Shown here: positions 52,205 through 61,189 of the stretch, piece by piece
Layout: every line of letters begins with the position of its first letter
Position numbering within the stretch: the first letter of the stretch is position 1
From: Paenibacillus chibensis
GTDB taxonomy: Bacteria > Bacillota > Bacilli > Paenibacillales > Paenibacillaceae
NCBI RefSeq assembly: GCF_004001045.1
Contig: NZ_BIMK01000035.1
Span: 24,770-88,769, forward strand
DNA length: 64,000 bases
Direction: 5' to 3'
The notes under the pieces: model-generated
Seen by the model: the letters and a program-made list of their open reading frames with translations, nothing else
Told to the model about the DNA's origin: nothing
Database searches by the model: none
Program-made: the position numbers and the translations under genes

Positions 52205-54147
52205 ACGGAATCACCCCGCAGTTTCTGTTCGGTAGCGGCAATTTCCTTCGCCGAAATGTGATATCCATGATCGCGTTCGAAGGAACGAAGCGCCAGCATG
52301 ATCACCACACCTACGCCTGCAATGATCGCAGGAGTGAACCAGCTGAAGACCAGGAAGAAGCCGGCGAAGAACATAATTACACCAAGAATGAATGGCTGAC
52401 CGCTGTTGTTAGGCATGTGAATCTCTTCATAAGGACCCTCTTTGTAAAGAGGCGCGTTATGCTTTTTGGAATGCCAGAAGGCATCTTGCGATTCAACATG
52501 AGGTACTTTAGCAAAGTTGTAAACCGGAACCGGGCTTGGTGTGCTCCACTCCAGCGTACGTGCATCCCATGGATCTCCGTGCTCATCTCGTGGGCTGTGA
52601 CGGAAGCTGTAGTAGAAGTTGTAGCACAGAACCACGAAACCGATGGCGAGTACGAACGCGCCGATCGTTGCGATAAAGTTCAGCGGACCAAAGCCGGTGT
52701 CGGCCGAATAGGTGTACATCCGGCGCGTCATACCTTGCAGTCCAAGGAAGAACAGCGGCATGAACGCTACGTTGAAGCCGACGACGATCAGCCAGAAGGC
52801 TAATTTGGCACGGGCTTCGTTAAGCCGGAAGCCAAAGAGTTTAGGGAACCAGTAGTGAAGTCCGGCAAGCACCCCGAACACCGTACCAGGAATCAGCACA
52901 TAGTGGAAGTGGGCAACCAGGAACATCGTATTATGGTACTGGTAATCGGCACTGGCCATCGCGAGCATAACGCCCGTCACGCCGCCGAAGGTAAAGATCG
53001 GAATAAAGGCCATGGCGTACAGCATCGGAGAGGTGAATGAAATCTTGCCTTTCCTTAGCGTGAACAGCCAGTTGAAGATTTTAACCCCGGTCGGAACGGC
53101 AATCAGCATCGTCGTAATCGAGAAGAAGCCGTTGACCATGGCTCCGGCACCCATCGTATAGAAGTGATGCGCCCATACGAGGAAGGACAGGAGCGAGATG
53201 ATGACCATACTGAACACCATCGATTTGTATCCGTACAAATTCTTTTTCGAAAAGGTGGAAATAATATCGCTGAATATACCGAAGGCCGGCAAAATAACGA
53301 TGTATACCTCCGGATGGCCCCATACCCAGAACAGGTTGGCCCAGAGCATATCCATGCCGCCGTTCGCCATGGTGAAGAACTGGCTGCCGAAAATCCGATC
53401 GAACATCATCAGGGCAAGCGCTACGGTCAGAACCGGGAACGCGAACAGGATGATAACGTTCGTAATCAGAACGGACCAGGTGAACATCGGCATTCGCATC
53501 AGCTTCATGCCTGGTGCACGCATTTTCAGGATCGTCACGATGAAGTTAACGCCGGTCATCAACGTACCGATACCGGAAATCTGCAGCGCGAGCGAGTAGA
53601 AGTTGTTACCCACGGTCGGGCTGAATTCAAGACTCGCCAGCGGGAAGTATGCGGACCAACCGGCATCAGGCGATCCCCCGATGACAAACGAGATGTTGAA
53701 CAGCATGGCTCCCGCGAAGAAGAGCCAGAAGCTGACGGCGTTCAGTCTTGGAAAAGCAACGTCACGCGCGCCGATTTGCAGCGGCACGACAACGTTCATA
53801 AGTCCAATAACGAACGGCATCGCCATGAACAGGATCATAATAACCCCGTGCGTTGTGAAAATTTCGTTATAATGCTGGGAGTCCAGAAATCCGGATTCCG
53901 GTACCGCAAGCTGCGTACGCATCAACAGGGCGTCAACGCCGCCGCGGAACAGCATGATAAGAGCGGATAAAATATACATGACGCCAATCCGTTTATGGTC
54001 AACGGTGGTCAGCCATTCGCGCCATAAATATCCCCATTTCTTAAAATAGGTCAATCCGACGAGGATGGCGATGGATACGAGCACGATACTGACCATCGCT
54101 CCGTAAATCATCGGCTCACCGGTTACAAAAAATTCGTCCCATTTCAT
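52201..54147 (-). CDS. qoxB: Cytochrome aa3 quinol oxidase subunit I
   Basis: 648 residues, about 15 helices. Heme-copper motifs are intact: THGVIMILFMAMPF (heme a ligand), WVWGHPEVYIVILPAFG (copper B His with the cross-linked Tyr), the adjacent His pair in VWAHHFYTMG, and AHFHYVLIPG (heme a3 and a ligands). The enzyme oxidises menaquinol, reduces oxygen to water and pumps protons. The N-terminal extension with one extra helix is typical of QoxB. Confidence 0.96.
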   Translation of the reverse strand: MKWDEFFVTGEPMIYGAMVSIVLVSIAILVGLTYFKKWGYLWREWLTTVDHKRIGVMYILSALIMLFRGGVDALLMRTQLAVPESGFLDSQHYNEIFTTHGVIMILFMAMPFVIGLMNVVVPLQIGARDVAFPRLNAVSFWLFFAGAMLFNISFVIGGSPDAGWSAYFPLASLEFSPTVGNNFYSLALQISGIGTLMTGVNFIVTILKMRAPGMKLMRMPMFTWSVLITNVIILFAFPVLTVALALMMFDRIFGSQFFTMANGGMDMLWANLFWVWGHPEVYIVILPAFGIFSDIISTFSKKNLYGYKSMVFSMVIISLLSFLVWAHHFYTMGAGAMVNGFFSITTMLIAVPTGVKIFNWLFTLRKGKISFTSPMLYAMAFIPIFTFGGVTGVMLAMASADYQYHNTMFLVAHFHYVLIPGTVFGVLAGLHYWFPKLFGFRLNEARAKLAFWLIVVGFNVAFMPLFFLGLQGMTRRMYTYSADTGFGPLNFIATIGAFVLAIGFVVLCYNFYYSFRHSPRDEHGDPWDARTLEWSTPSPVPVYNFAKVPHVESQDAFWHSKKHNAPLYKEGPYEEIHMPNNSGQPFILGVIMFFAGFFLVFSWFTPAIIAGVGVVIMLALRSFERDHGYHISAKEIAATEQKLRGDSV

Positions 54148-54175
54148 GCCACTTTAGTCTCCTTTCTCCATGATC

Positions 54176-55147
54176 TTAATGTCCACTTTCCATGGACGAA
54201 TGATCTTTCATGTCCATATTGCTATGATCCATATTGCTCATATCGCTATGATCCATAGGCTCCTTGCCGGAGTCCGTGCTTTCAGTTTTGCTGTCTCCGT
54301 CATGTCCGTGCTCGGACATGTCCATAGGAGCCGGCGCGAAGCCAAGGTGGGTGGAAGTATACGATTTGCGGCCGACAATCTCGGTCTTCAGCAGCTTGTT
54401 AAACTCCTCCTCGGTGAGCTTCGGTGCGGTATCCTTCACGTCTTTAACCCATTTGCTGTATTCGGCAGGCGTTTGAGCCAGCACCTCGAATTCCATTTGG
54501 GCAAAGCCTTTACCGGAGAAGTTCGAGTTTTTACCCATAAACGAACCTTCATGTTCGGCTACCAGATTCAGCTTGGTTACCATATCGCTCATGGCGTATT
54601 TCTGACCACCGAGCTGCGGAACCCAGAAGCTTGTAATCGGACCGTAAGAGTAGAGACGGAACTCAACCGGACGGTTCGTCGGGATATTAACGTAGTTCAC
54701 CGTTTCAATATTCTCTTCGGGATAGCTGAAGTGCCATTTCCAGTTCGAAGAAGCAGCATAAATGACAAGCGGCTTTTGAGTTTCGTAGCCGGCTGGCACC
54801 TTTTCAACAGCATTGGTCGTGCGCACTGTTACAACAGAGAGAATAGCTACGATAATGATCGGGATCACCGTCCAAATCAATTCCAGCCATTTATTTCCCT
54901 CCATGTGGGGTGGTTCATAATCATCACTTGTTTTGCTGGCGCGATATTTGGTCAGCATGACAACAAATAAGATGTAGACAACAAGCAAAACAAAAGCCAT
55001 CATCAGAATCGAGAAAATAATGGTGTCGGACTGCGTTTTGGCAACCGGACCTTTCGGATTCAGTACAACCATGGAATTACATCCACTGAGAAGCATGATG
55101 ATGGAAATAAGTATGGAAGTAAAAAGCCATCTTTTTTTGTTTTTCAC
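54176..55147 (-). CDS. qoxA: Cytochrome aa3 quinol oxidase subunit II, with His/Met-rich tail
   Basis: 323 residues. Lipoprotein signal with lipobox LSGC (Cys near residue 23), two helices (IIFSILMMAFVLLVVYILFV and WTVIPIIIVAILSVVTV), then a cupredoxin domain. The CuA cysteines are absent (NSNFSGKGF where CxxxC would be), as expected for a quinol oxidase. The last 45 or so residues carry an acidic tail with repeated MDHS/NMDM/HS units and at least nine His and eight Met, which looks copper-binding. First gene of the operon. Confidence 0.94.
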   Translation of the reverse strand: MKNKKRWLFTSILISIIMLLSGCNSMVVLNPKGPVAKTQSDTIIFSILMMAFVLLVVYILFVVMLTKYRASKTSDDYEPPHMEGNKWLELIWTVIPIIIVAILSVVTVRTTNAVEKVPAGYETQKPLVIYAASSNWKWHFSYPEENIETVNYVNIPTNRPVEFRLYSYGPITSFWVPQLGGQKYAMSDMVTKLNLVAEHEGSFMGKNSNFSGKGFAQMEFEVLAQTPAEYSKWVKDVKDTAPKLTEEEFNKLLKTEIVGRKSYTSTHLGFAPAPMDMSEHGHDGDSKTESTDSGKEPMDHSDMSNMDHSNMDMKDHSSMESGH

Positions 55148-55552
55148 GGGAAACTCCTTTCTAGCATGTCTTTAGTGCTGAGCTTTGGATTATTCGCGAA
55201 TCCTTATAGCCCTAGCATAGTAATCTGCGAAATTGAAAACAAATACAAGACAATACATATTTGACATTAATATACATTTATTCTGTGATAAACTTCACAT
55301 TCTCTCGGAAAAAACGTCAAAAAGAACGATAAACCTGCGAAAAGCCGCAAATTCGCCGATTTTCATTTTTGTTCATAATTGATCCGAGCCAGAACGGTTG
55401 TGCTAGTTCTGTCACAATTGAAAGGGGTTTATCACCTTGGAAAACATCATTTCAGCCCATGCTGAAAGCGGCGTAAACCTTGAAGAAATGTGCTAAAATA
55501 GACATAAATAAGCAATCTGTAACAAAAATCACAAGCAGGATGAGGAGATCAT
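55148..55552. other. Divergent region between qoxA and the HAD gene
   Basis: 405 bases holding the qox promoter (55214-55242, minus) and an extended -10 (TGC-TAAAAT, 55491-55499) for the HAD gene. A stray TTGACA lies at 55261. An imperfect inverted repeat (TTTCAGCCCATGCTGAAA, 55450-55467) sits upstream of the HAD promoter. Confidence 0.5.
55214..55242 (-). promoter_or_regulatory. Promoter of the qoxABCD operon
   Basis: Minus strand: TTGTTT (55242-55237), 17-base spacer, TATGCT (55219-55214). Confidence 0.55.
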
Positions 55553-56281
55553 ATGGGGGAAATCGGGAAGGACACAAAAGGGATCTTTTTTGATGTCGAT
55601 GATACGCTTTACGATCATTTGCAGCCGCTTAGCCAAGCGCTCAAAAAAGTACTAGGCGCGGACGAGGATTTTCCTTATGAGGCGGTCTACCATAGATTCA
55701 GGTATTACAGTGATTTATTGTCCGCACGCCATGGCGGCGTCAATGCGGGCGGGGCGGAGCAGGATATGCAGGACATGAGAGTGAAGCGCGCCATGCTGGC
55801 CCTGGCCGATTTCGGCATTGAAGTGACGAAATTGGAAGCCGAGAGGATTCAGGGTGAATATTTGCAAGGGCAATTCCAGATCACTCCGTTTCCGGAGGCG
55901 GTCCGGCTCATCCGCGAGGTACAAGCTGCGGGGCATGTGGCCGGGTTGATTACGAACGGACCGGCAGAGCATCAATGGGCCAAAATCAGGGCGCTGGGCA
56001 TGGATCAGGTTATTCCGCCTTCGCATATTTTCGTTTCCGGGGCCGTAGGCTATGACAAACCCGATCCGCGTCTGTTCGCGCATGTGAACGAAAGGACGAA
56101 AACGGAGCCTTCGAGCAGCTTTTACATCGGGGACTCATGGCGGAACGATGTCGTCGGGGCGCTTGCGGCCGGCTGGACGTCCATTTGGTTCAACCACCGC
56201 CATGTCGAGCCGGAGACGGATCATCGGCCGCATTATTTTGCGGCTAGTTACAGGGAGCTTGCAAGGATTTTGCTGCCTTGA
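55553..56281 (+). CDS. HAD-superfamily hydrolase, YjjG/subfamily IA type
   Basis: 242 residues after GAGGAG. Motif I is FFDVDDTLYDH (nucleophile Asp and acid/base Asp), motif II LITNGPAEHQW, motif III Lys in GAVGYDKPDPRLFAH and motif IV YIGDSWRNDVVGAL. The large helical cap between about residues 20 and 100 is subfamily IA. It probably dephosphorylates nucleotides or other small phosphate esters; the substrate cannot be given. Confidence 0.9.
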   Translation: MGEIGKDTKGIFFDVDDTLYDHLQPLSQALKKVLGADEDFPYEAVYHRFRYYSDLLSARHGGVNAGGAEQDMQDMRVKRAMLALADFGIEVTKLEAERIQGEYLQGQFQITPFPEAVRLIREVQAAGHVAGLITNGPAEHQWAKIRALGMDQVIPPSHIFVSGAVGYDKPDPRLFAHVNERTKTEPSSSFYIGDSWRNDVVGALAAGWTSIWFNHRHVEPETDHRPHYFAASYRELARILLP

Positions 56282-56295
56282 AAAGACTGTACCTA

Positions 56296-56339
56296 AAAAG
56301 CAGATGGTTTCCCAAACGGGAAGCCATCTGCTTTTTTTC
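56296..56339. terminator. Bidirectional terminator after the HAD gene
   Basis: AAAAAGCAGATGG-TTTCCC pairs with GGGAA-G-CCATCTGCTTTTT. It serves the HAD gene and possibly the minus-strand membrane gene. Confidence 0.93.
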
Positions 56340-56415
56340 ATAAATACCAGCACGTATAAAATTAGATTCATGCCAACCCGTGATCGCAAGAAAAGCAACA
56401 GCGAAACGGGATACG

Positions 56416-58386
56416 TCATACTTTTGGCTCGATAGAAGCTTCATCGGCGGGCGCTTCTTGGCTCCTGCGCTTGTAAAGAAACCTGGAAACAACCATTCCG
56501 AGCGCGCCGAGGCCGATAAAAAGAATTGCACGGACGGCTGTTGAAACGCCGGGCAGGTCCACGATAATGACTTTAATCAGGGTCAGAAAGAGCAGACTGA
56601 TGCCGGCGATGCGGACCATCTTTCTTTGGATGACGATACCGCAGCCGATCACCAGCATCGCATAAAGCGCCCAAACAGCGGATAGGATCAAATGACGGAA
56701 ATCGTAACTCTGCCCGGCGGTCAGCACATTTGTGATCTGGGTGATGAACACAATCGCCAGCATCGCGTCGGCCCACATCAGGATGTCCGGGAGGATATCA
56801 GCCGTTTCGCCCTTGGACAAGCGGATAACGTAGGATAGAAGCCAGATGCCAAGGAGCAGGATCATCCACGACAAGGTTTGTGGCGAAACCACCTGATGGA
56901 TGGCCATCGTTAGCGTGCCGAGAGCTCCGTATGCAAAGACAACGCCGGAGGTAATCTGCTGCATCATATTTCTCAGCTTCAAACCAAGAATATAGCCTGC
57001 TGTTCCAATTACGACAGCCATGGCCGGGGAATAGCTATGGTCCAGAATATCCAGCGACCACACAAACCAGGCTGCGGTGGCGATGGATATGAATACCTGC
57101 GACCGTTGTCCCTGCATGGCTTTGCCGAGCGCCGCGAGGCTGTACAGCAGCGCCCATAGGATCAGCAGCAGCGGACGCCACTGAATGCCGTTTTCCGTAT
57201 AAGGATACAGGGCGTACATCCAGAGCACCATGAGTCCGTACCCCGGAAAAAGGGTCAAGGCTTCGTCCAGCTTGCGGCGGGCAGGCCCGAACATGGCATA
57301 AGCCAGCAGTACCGCATGCTGGATGAAGATGGCTCCGATGAAAATATGGCGGCTCTCTCCGAAATCACCCGCGGCATAACCGAATAATAGCGGCAGATGA
57401 AGCACGCCCGCCGCCACGAAATAAGCGGCGCGAAAATCAAATTTCAAAGCGACGTATATCATGGCTAGCGAGAAGAGGGCTTCATAACCCGCGAACACCC
57501 AGGCATTCGGATGGGACGAATGCACGAGGAAGGGAATCAGGTACCCGGCCACCGTTGCGATGATGATCAGGGTCTGGGATCGGCGGCGCAGCGCCGTAAA
57601 CACGCCCAGCGCGATGGACAGAATGTAGAGCGCAAAAGCAAGCCACGAAGGTATGAGTTCATACAGCTCATGCGCGGCGAACACGGTTAGAATGAGCACG
57701 CCGATCGAACCGCCCAGCAGAACCTGTCCCAGCGCCTCGCGCCGGCTGCGGATTTGCCTTTCGCCGAGCCAATACATGGCTGCGGAAGCGACGACGCCGA
57801 GCAGGCAGCGTACCGGCTCCGTCAAATAACCGGCGCTGACGGCGGCAGTGAATCCCCATAGCACGCCCAGCAGCAGAACCACAATAAAGATACGCGGCAG
57901 CCAGACGCGGGCGATCAGATACTCCCAGTCTTTAGGTGCTTTGGGCTCCTTTGGAAAGCTCGGCTGCTGCGGGTTATAAGCATAGGAAGGATATGCAACC
58001 TTGTCGGACCGGCCAGCCCCCTGTGCAGGTCCCGATCCTTGCCCTTGCTGATAGCCATAGGGGGCCTGAACCTGATCTGGTGCAGGTGCCGGGTTTCCTG
58101 GCGGCGGAAAGCCGGGGTAGCCATAACTCTGGCTATATACCGGAGGTGTTGACTGCTGGTGCAAACCGGACGGTCTTGGCATGCCCGGCTGTTGTTCATG
58201 AGCAGCATCACCACGAGGCATTTCTTCGTAACGAGGATCCGCTGAATGCTGCATCGCTCCTGATCCCGCTTTTGGTTCGGCCAGGCGCTCATCCCCTGGC
58301 CTGACTTGGCGCAGCTCGGCCAGCTCCAGCTCCATGGCTCTCATTTTGGCTTCGAGCTGCTCCAATCTTTTTTCCAACAAATCCAA
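56416..58386 (-). CDS. DUF2339 membrane protein
   Basis: 656 residues. An N-terminal coiled coil (MDLLEKRLEQLEAKMRAMEL, about 1-30), a Pro/Gln/Gly-rich disordered linker (about 35-150), then about 18 to 20 membrane helices starting near WEYLIARVWLPRIFIVVLLL. This is the DUF2339 family, whose function is not known; its size and helix count fit. The coiled coil may pair copies or bind a soluble partner. No operon partner is evident. Confidence 0.82.
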   Translation of the reverse strand: MDLLEKRLEQLEAKMRAMELELAELRQVRPGDERLAEPKAGSGAMQHSADPRYEEMPRGDAAHEQQPGMPRPSGLHQQSTPPVYSQSYGYPGFPPPGNPAPAPDQVQAPYGYQQGQGSGPAQGAGRSDKVAYPSYAYNPQQPSFPKEPKAPKDWEYLIARVWLPRIFIVVLLLGVLWGFTAAVSAGYLTEPVRCLLGVVASAAMYWLGERQIRSRREALGQVLLGGSIGVLILTVFAAHELYELIPSWLAFALYILSIALGVFTALRRRSQTLIIIATVAGYLIPFLVHSSHPNAWVFAGYEALFSLAMIYVALKFDFRAAYFVAAGVLHLPLLFGYAAGDFGESRHIFIGAIFIQHAVLLAYAMFGPARRKLDEALTLFPGYGLMVLWMYALYPYTENGIQWRPLLLILWALLYSLAALGKAMQGQRSQVFISIATAAWFVWSLDILDHSYSPAMAVVIGTAGYILGLKLRNMMQQITSGVVFAYGALGTLTMAIHQVVSPQTLSWMILLLGIWLLSYVIRLSKGETADILPDILMWADAMLAIVFITQITNVLTAGQSYDFRHLILSAVWALYAMLVIGCGIVIQRKMVRIAGISLLFLTLIKVIIVDLPGVSTAVRAILFIGLGALGMVVSRFLYKRRSQEAPADEASIEPKV

Positions 58387-58478
58387 TGGATACTCACCCC
58401 TGGGATTCCATATTTATGTACATTTATTCGCTATACATAATATACCATAGGGAAACCGGTCATGAATCCGCTGCGTTA

Positions 58479-59399
58479 CTAAAACATTTTGGCGAGTGAA
58501 ATCAGTCCTGTGATGGTCACCACATTGAACAGCGTGGACAAGAGCACCGTTTGTGCGGCAAAGTCGGGCTCGCTTTTGTATTCCTCGGCAAGGATGGACG
58601 TATTGACGCCTGTCGGCATGCCGGATGCAATCAGAAGTGCCTGGGCGGGAATGCCTTTGAGGCCTAGCGCGAATACGAGCGCACACCCAATGGCCGGACC
58701 GACCAAGAGACGGACGAACAGGCTGATATAAATATCAAGCCGGTAAAGACGGAGCGGATACTTGACGATTTGGGCGCCGAGTGTGAGCAATGCCACGGCA
58801 ACCATGGACTGCTGGGCGTATGTTAAAGGTTGAGACACGAATACAGGGAGGGGAGCATGCAGCGCGTGCAGCAGCAGTCCCAGTACGAGGGCATAGGGGA
58901 CGGGCATTTTCAAAAAGCCGATGATCATGCTCCGGTAATTTCCCTTCATCTTGGCCCCTTGAATCGCAATCACGCCATACGTGAAGGTCAACAGGCTTTG
59001 GAGAGACATAATCAATGCCTGCATGGAAGAGGCCAGCGGGTCGCCCTTGAACACAAGCGCGTTGATCGGCATTCCGTAATTGCCGGAATTGTCGAGCATG
59101 ATGCTGTTGTTGAATGCCGCCTTCATGCTGCTAGTAAATTTCAGGGGGCGGGCGATAATCGAGCCCAGCAGGTACAGGATCAGCACGTACAGCGCGTAAA
59201 ATAAAATGACGGTGCCCAGCAATCCGCCGGACATATCCGAATGATACATACTCATGAAAACCGCTGCGGGAGTAATGCAGTAGAAATTGATTTTGGCAAG
59301 GGTATATAAGTCCAGACGAAAAATCCGCTGCATCAGGGAACCGAATCCGATCAGCACAAATACGGGCAGCACGACTTCAAGTAAAATCGTAACAATCAT
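58479..59399 (-). CDS. AEC (auxin efflux carrier) family transporter
   Basis: 306 residues, ten predicted helices in two halves, with the family's central LDNSGNYGMPI motif and the late IASGMPTGVNTSILAEEY motif. The start follows AAGGAAGC. Bacterial members move organic acids such as malate; the ligand here is not known. It lies 93 bases upstream of the DUF2339 gene on the same strand. Confidence 0.88.
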   Translation of the reverse strand: MIVTILLEVVLPVFVLIGFGSLMQRIFRLDLYTLAKINFYCITPAAVFMSMYHSDMSGGLLGTVILFYALYVLILYLLGSIIARPLKFTSSMKAAFNNSIMLDNSGNYGMPINALVFKGDPLASSMQALIMSLQSLLTFTYGVIAIQGAKMKGNYRSMIIGFLKMPVPYALVLGLLLHALHAPLPVFVSQPLTYAQQSMVAVALLTLGAQIVKYPLRLYRLDIYISLFVRLLVGPAIGCALVFALGLKGIPAQALLIASGMPTGVNTSILAEEYKSEPDFAAQTVLLSTLFNVVTITGLISLAKMF

Positions 59400-59775
59400 T
59401 GTCTCAGCTTCCTTTAATGATCATGTTGTCTTGGGAACTTATTCATTATAGCATCACTTGGAAGCCGGCAGGGGTGTAATTCATCACGCTTTTTTATTGG
59501 GATTATCTTCATTTTTTAGGAGTGCAGACCGAAAAATATAGCATACAGCAATGGGGTTGGCAGGTAAGCAGACTTACTCGGATGAAGGACTTTTTACCTC
59601 CACGGCTGCGTTAATTGCGCAAATAAGGTGCATGAAGCAACAGCAGTCCGGCGTCCGGATACAGGTAGAGTTAAAGCGCTTTAAATATCCGACAAACCGC
59701 AGCAAAAAAGACGGAATTGACCGCTGAGAACCAGAGGAAACCCGTCTTTGCTTCAATTGATAGGAGGTTGTATGT
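59400..59775. other. Divergent region between AEC carrier and HEPN gene
   Basis: 376 bases. It has a perfect 14-bp palindrome TTAAAGCGCTTTAA (59671-59684), which is like a cre or LacI-family operator, and a 31-codon frame (59632-59727, starting MKQQQSGVRIQVELKRF) whose ribosome site is too close to its start. The AEC promoter must also be here but was not located. Confidence 0.4.
59671..59684. promoter_or_regulatory. Palindromic cre/LacI-family-like operator
   Basis: TTAAAGCGCTTTAA is a perfect palindrome with central GCGC. It matches the cre core but has T and A at the two outer conserved positions. The regulated gene is unsure: 59776 (plus) or 59399 (minus). Confidence 0.4.
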
Positions 59776-60249
59776 ATGTTACCCGATTCAGAATATATTC
59801 CCGCAGGAAGCCGGGCCGATGCCCACAGACATGATATGTATGAACTGTATTCAAAAGCGCGCAGCTGGAATGATCTGTCCCAAAGCCATCTCAATCTTGC
59901 CGATCTCTTAATGGAGGAGGGACTTTGCAAGGCATCGTTGATCGTGGCCCACATGGCGGTAAAGGCCAAGCTGAAGCAGGTGTTCCTGCAGTCTGAAGGC
60001 ATGCTTCCGCCAGAGGATCTCGGCTATGACGAACTGATCGGCCGCACGCGCGAGTTTGCGGAGATCGATTTGGAAACCGAGCTGTTTTTGACTACGCTTC
60101 AATATATCGCCGAAACGGAAAACGCCGCCTTTTTGCCGCGGATCGAGAGCGGACATTTGGAAAAGATGATTGCTCGCATTAAAAACGTGCTTTCGTGGCT
60201 CGATGTGTATGCGTTCAGCACCGCCGGAGCGATGCGGCTCGATAACTAG
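59776..60249 (+). CDS. Small HEPN-domain-like protein
   Basis: 157 residues from ATG 59776 after TAGGAGG. Mostly helical. The middle (about 35-75; LNLADLLMEEGLCKASLIVAHMAVKAKLKQVFLQ) resembles the HEPN helical core found with minimal nucleotidyltransferases; only the first 20 residues of that stretch are diagnostic. An RxxxxH RNase motif is not clear, and no partner nucleotidyltransferase gene is beside it. It may be a non-catalytic HEPN protein. Overlaps the end of the minus-strand regulator gene by 4 bases. Confidence 0.55.
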   Translation: MLPDSEYIPAGSRADAHRHDMYELYSKARSWNDLSQSHLNLADLLMEEGLCKASLIVAHMAVKAKLKQVFLQSEGMLPPEDLGYDELIGRTREFAEIDLETELFLTTLQYIAETENAAFLPRIESGHLEKMIARIKNVLSWLDVYAFSTAGAMRLDN

Positions 60250-60998
60250 CTTCGGGTTTGCGAGCGCTGCAGGTGATGGTCTCCGGCATTCTTTTCGTCC
60301 AAAACCTGCTCCACTTTGGAAATATGGAGCTCCATGCGTGCCATGGCTTCCTTGGCATCCTGCTTCTCAATCGCCTCGTAAATATGCCTATGTTCCTGCA
60401 GCAAACGTTCGGCGGAGGAACGCTCCGCATAGAACCACAGTGCGCGCATATCCTTCATGCTCTCGTGCAGCTTTAGCGACAAGCTTTCCATGAGATCATG
60501 AAGGAGCGGGTTATGCGTCGCGGAGGCAATGCACTGATGGAACTTGACGTCAGCCTGTTCGATGAAGTGCTCATCTTCCGAGCGCTCCATATCCGCCAGC
60601 AGCTGCCTGAATGCAGCAAGGTCTGCTTCCGTCCGATGCTGCGCGGCTAGCGAAGCACAGCCCGTTTCGAGCACGCGCCGTACCTCCAGCACATGGCGCA
60701 GCGATGCGGCCCGGCCCTCCCAGAGATCGGCGTAATGCTGCATGGGATGGACCGGATCGGCTTCGGCCGGAGCCGCTTTGACGAACGTACCCCCGCCTTG
60801 CTTGATATTCAGCAGTCCCATCGCCTTCAGGGCGCTGAGCGCTTCCCGGATCGTCGATCTGCCTACATTATACTGCGCAGCCAGATCGACGACGGAAGAA
60901 AGACGGTCCCCGGGCTGCAAATGCCCCTCGTCCATCTGTTTTTTCAAATCATTCATAACCCACTCATACTGCTTAAGCGGCCTTTGCTGGCTGGTCAA
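60246..60998 (-). CDS. FadR-subfamily GntR regulator, divergent from glcDF
   Basis: 250 residues from a TTG at 60998. N-terminal winged helix (about 8-75; LSSVVDLAAQYNVGRSTIREALSAL, IKQGGGTFV) and C-terminal FCD domain (about 90-235) with metal-ligand-like Asp and His in ADVKFHQCI, and later His in LHESMKDM and EHRHIYEAI. It matches LldR/LutR/GlcC regulators of lactate or glycolate oxidation. It is transcribed away from glcD-glcF and probably represses or activates them from the palindrome at 61135. Confidence 0.87.
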   Translation of the reverse strand: MTSQQRPLKQYEWVMNDLKKQMDEGHLQPGDRLSSVVDLAAQYNVGRSTIREALSALKAMGLLNIKQGGGTFVKAAPAEADPVHPMQHYADLWEGRAASLRHVLEVRRVLETGCASLAAQHRTEADLAAFRQLLADMERSEDEHFIEQADVKFHQCIASATHNPLLHDLMESLSLKLHESMKDMRALWFYAERSSAERLLQEHRHIYEAIEKQDAKEAMARMELHISKVEQVLDEKNAGDHHLQRSQTRS

Positions 60999-61091
60999 AG
61001 CAACTCAACGCCCTTCCTCGATTATGTTTATTTCCCTTATTTTACCGCAAGCGCGGACAAGTTAAAATTTTAATTTTCCGGTTTAGGTCTA

Positions 61092-61120
61092 TTTTCGATT
61101 CATATATTCTAGTGTATACT
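61092..61120 (+). promoter_or_regulatory. Promoter of glcDF
   Basis: Weak -35 TTTTCG (61092-61097), 17-base spacer, -10 TATACT (61115-61120). A start at about 61127 would place the palindrome at +8. Confidence 0.5.
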
Positions 61121-61134
61121 TGATCACATGAAAA

Positions 61135-61147
61135 GTCATCAGATGAC
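61135..61147 (+). promoter_or_regulatory. FadR-type operator in front of glcD
   Basis: GTCATC-A-GATGAC, a perfect 13-base palindrome of GT...AC type used by FadR-subfamily regulators. It lies just downstream of the glcDF promoter. Confidence 0.6.
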
Positions 61148-61189
61148 CTGACTAATTTTAAACTTCAAACGATCAAAGGGGTGCTTTCC

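Noticed and set aside
59632..59727. 31-codon frame beginning MKQQQSGVRIQ
   Set aside because: Its AAGGTG lies directly against the start codon and it overlaps the palindrome; no other sign of coding.
59695..59760. Minus-strand hairpin AGACGG/CCGTCT with a T tract
   Set aside because: Short stem with a large loop, and no minus-strand gene ends there.
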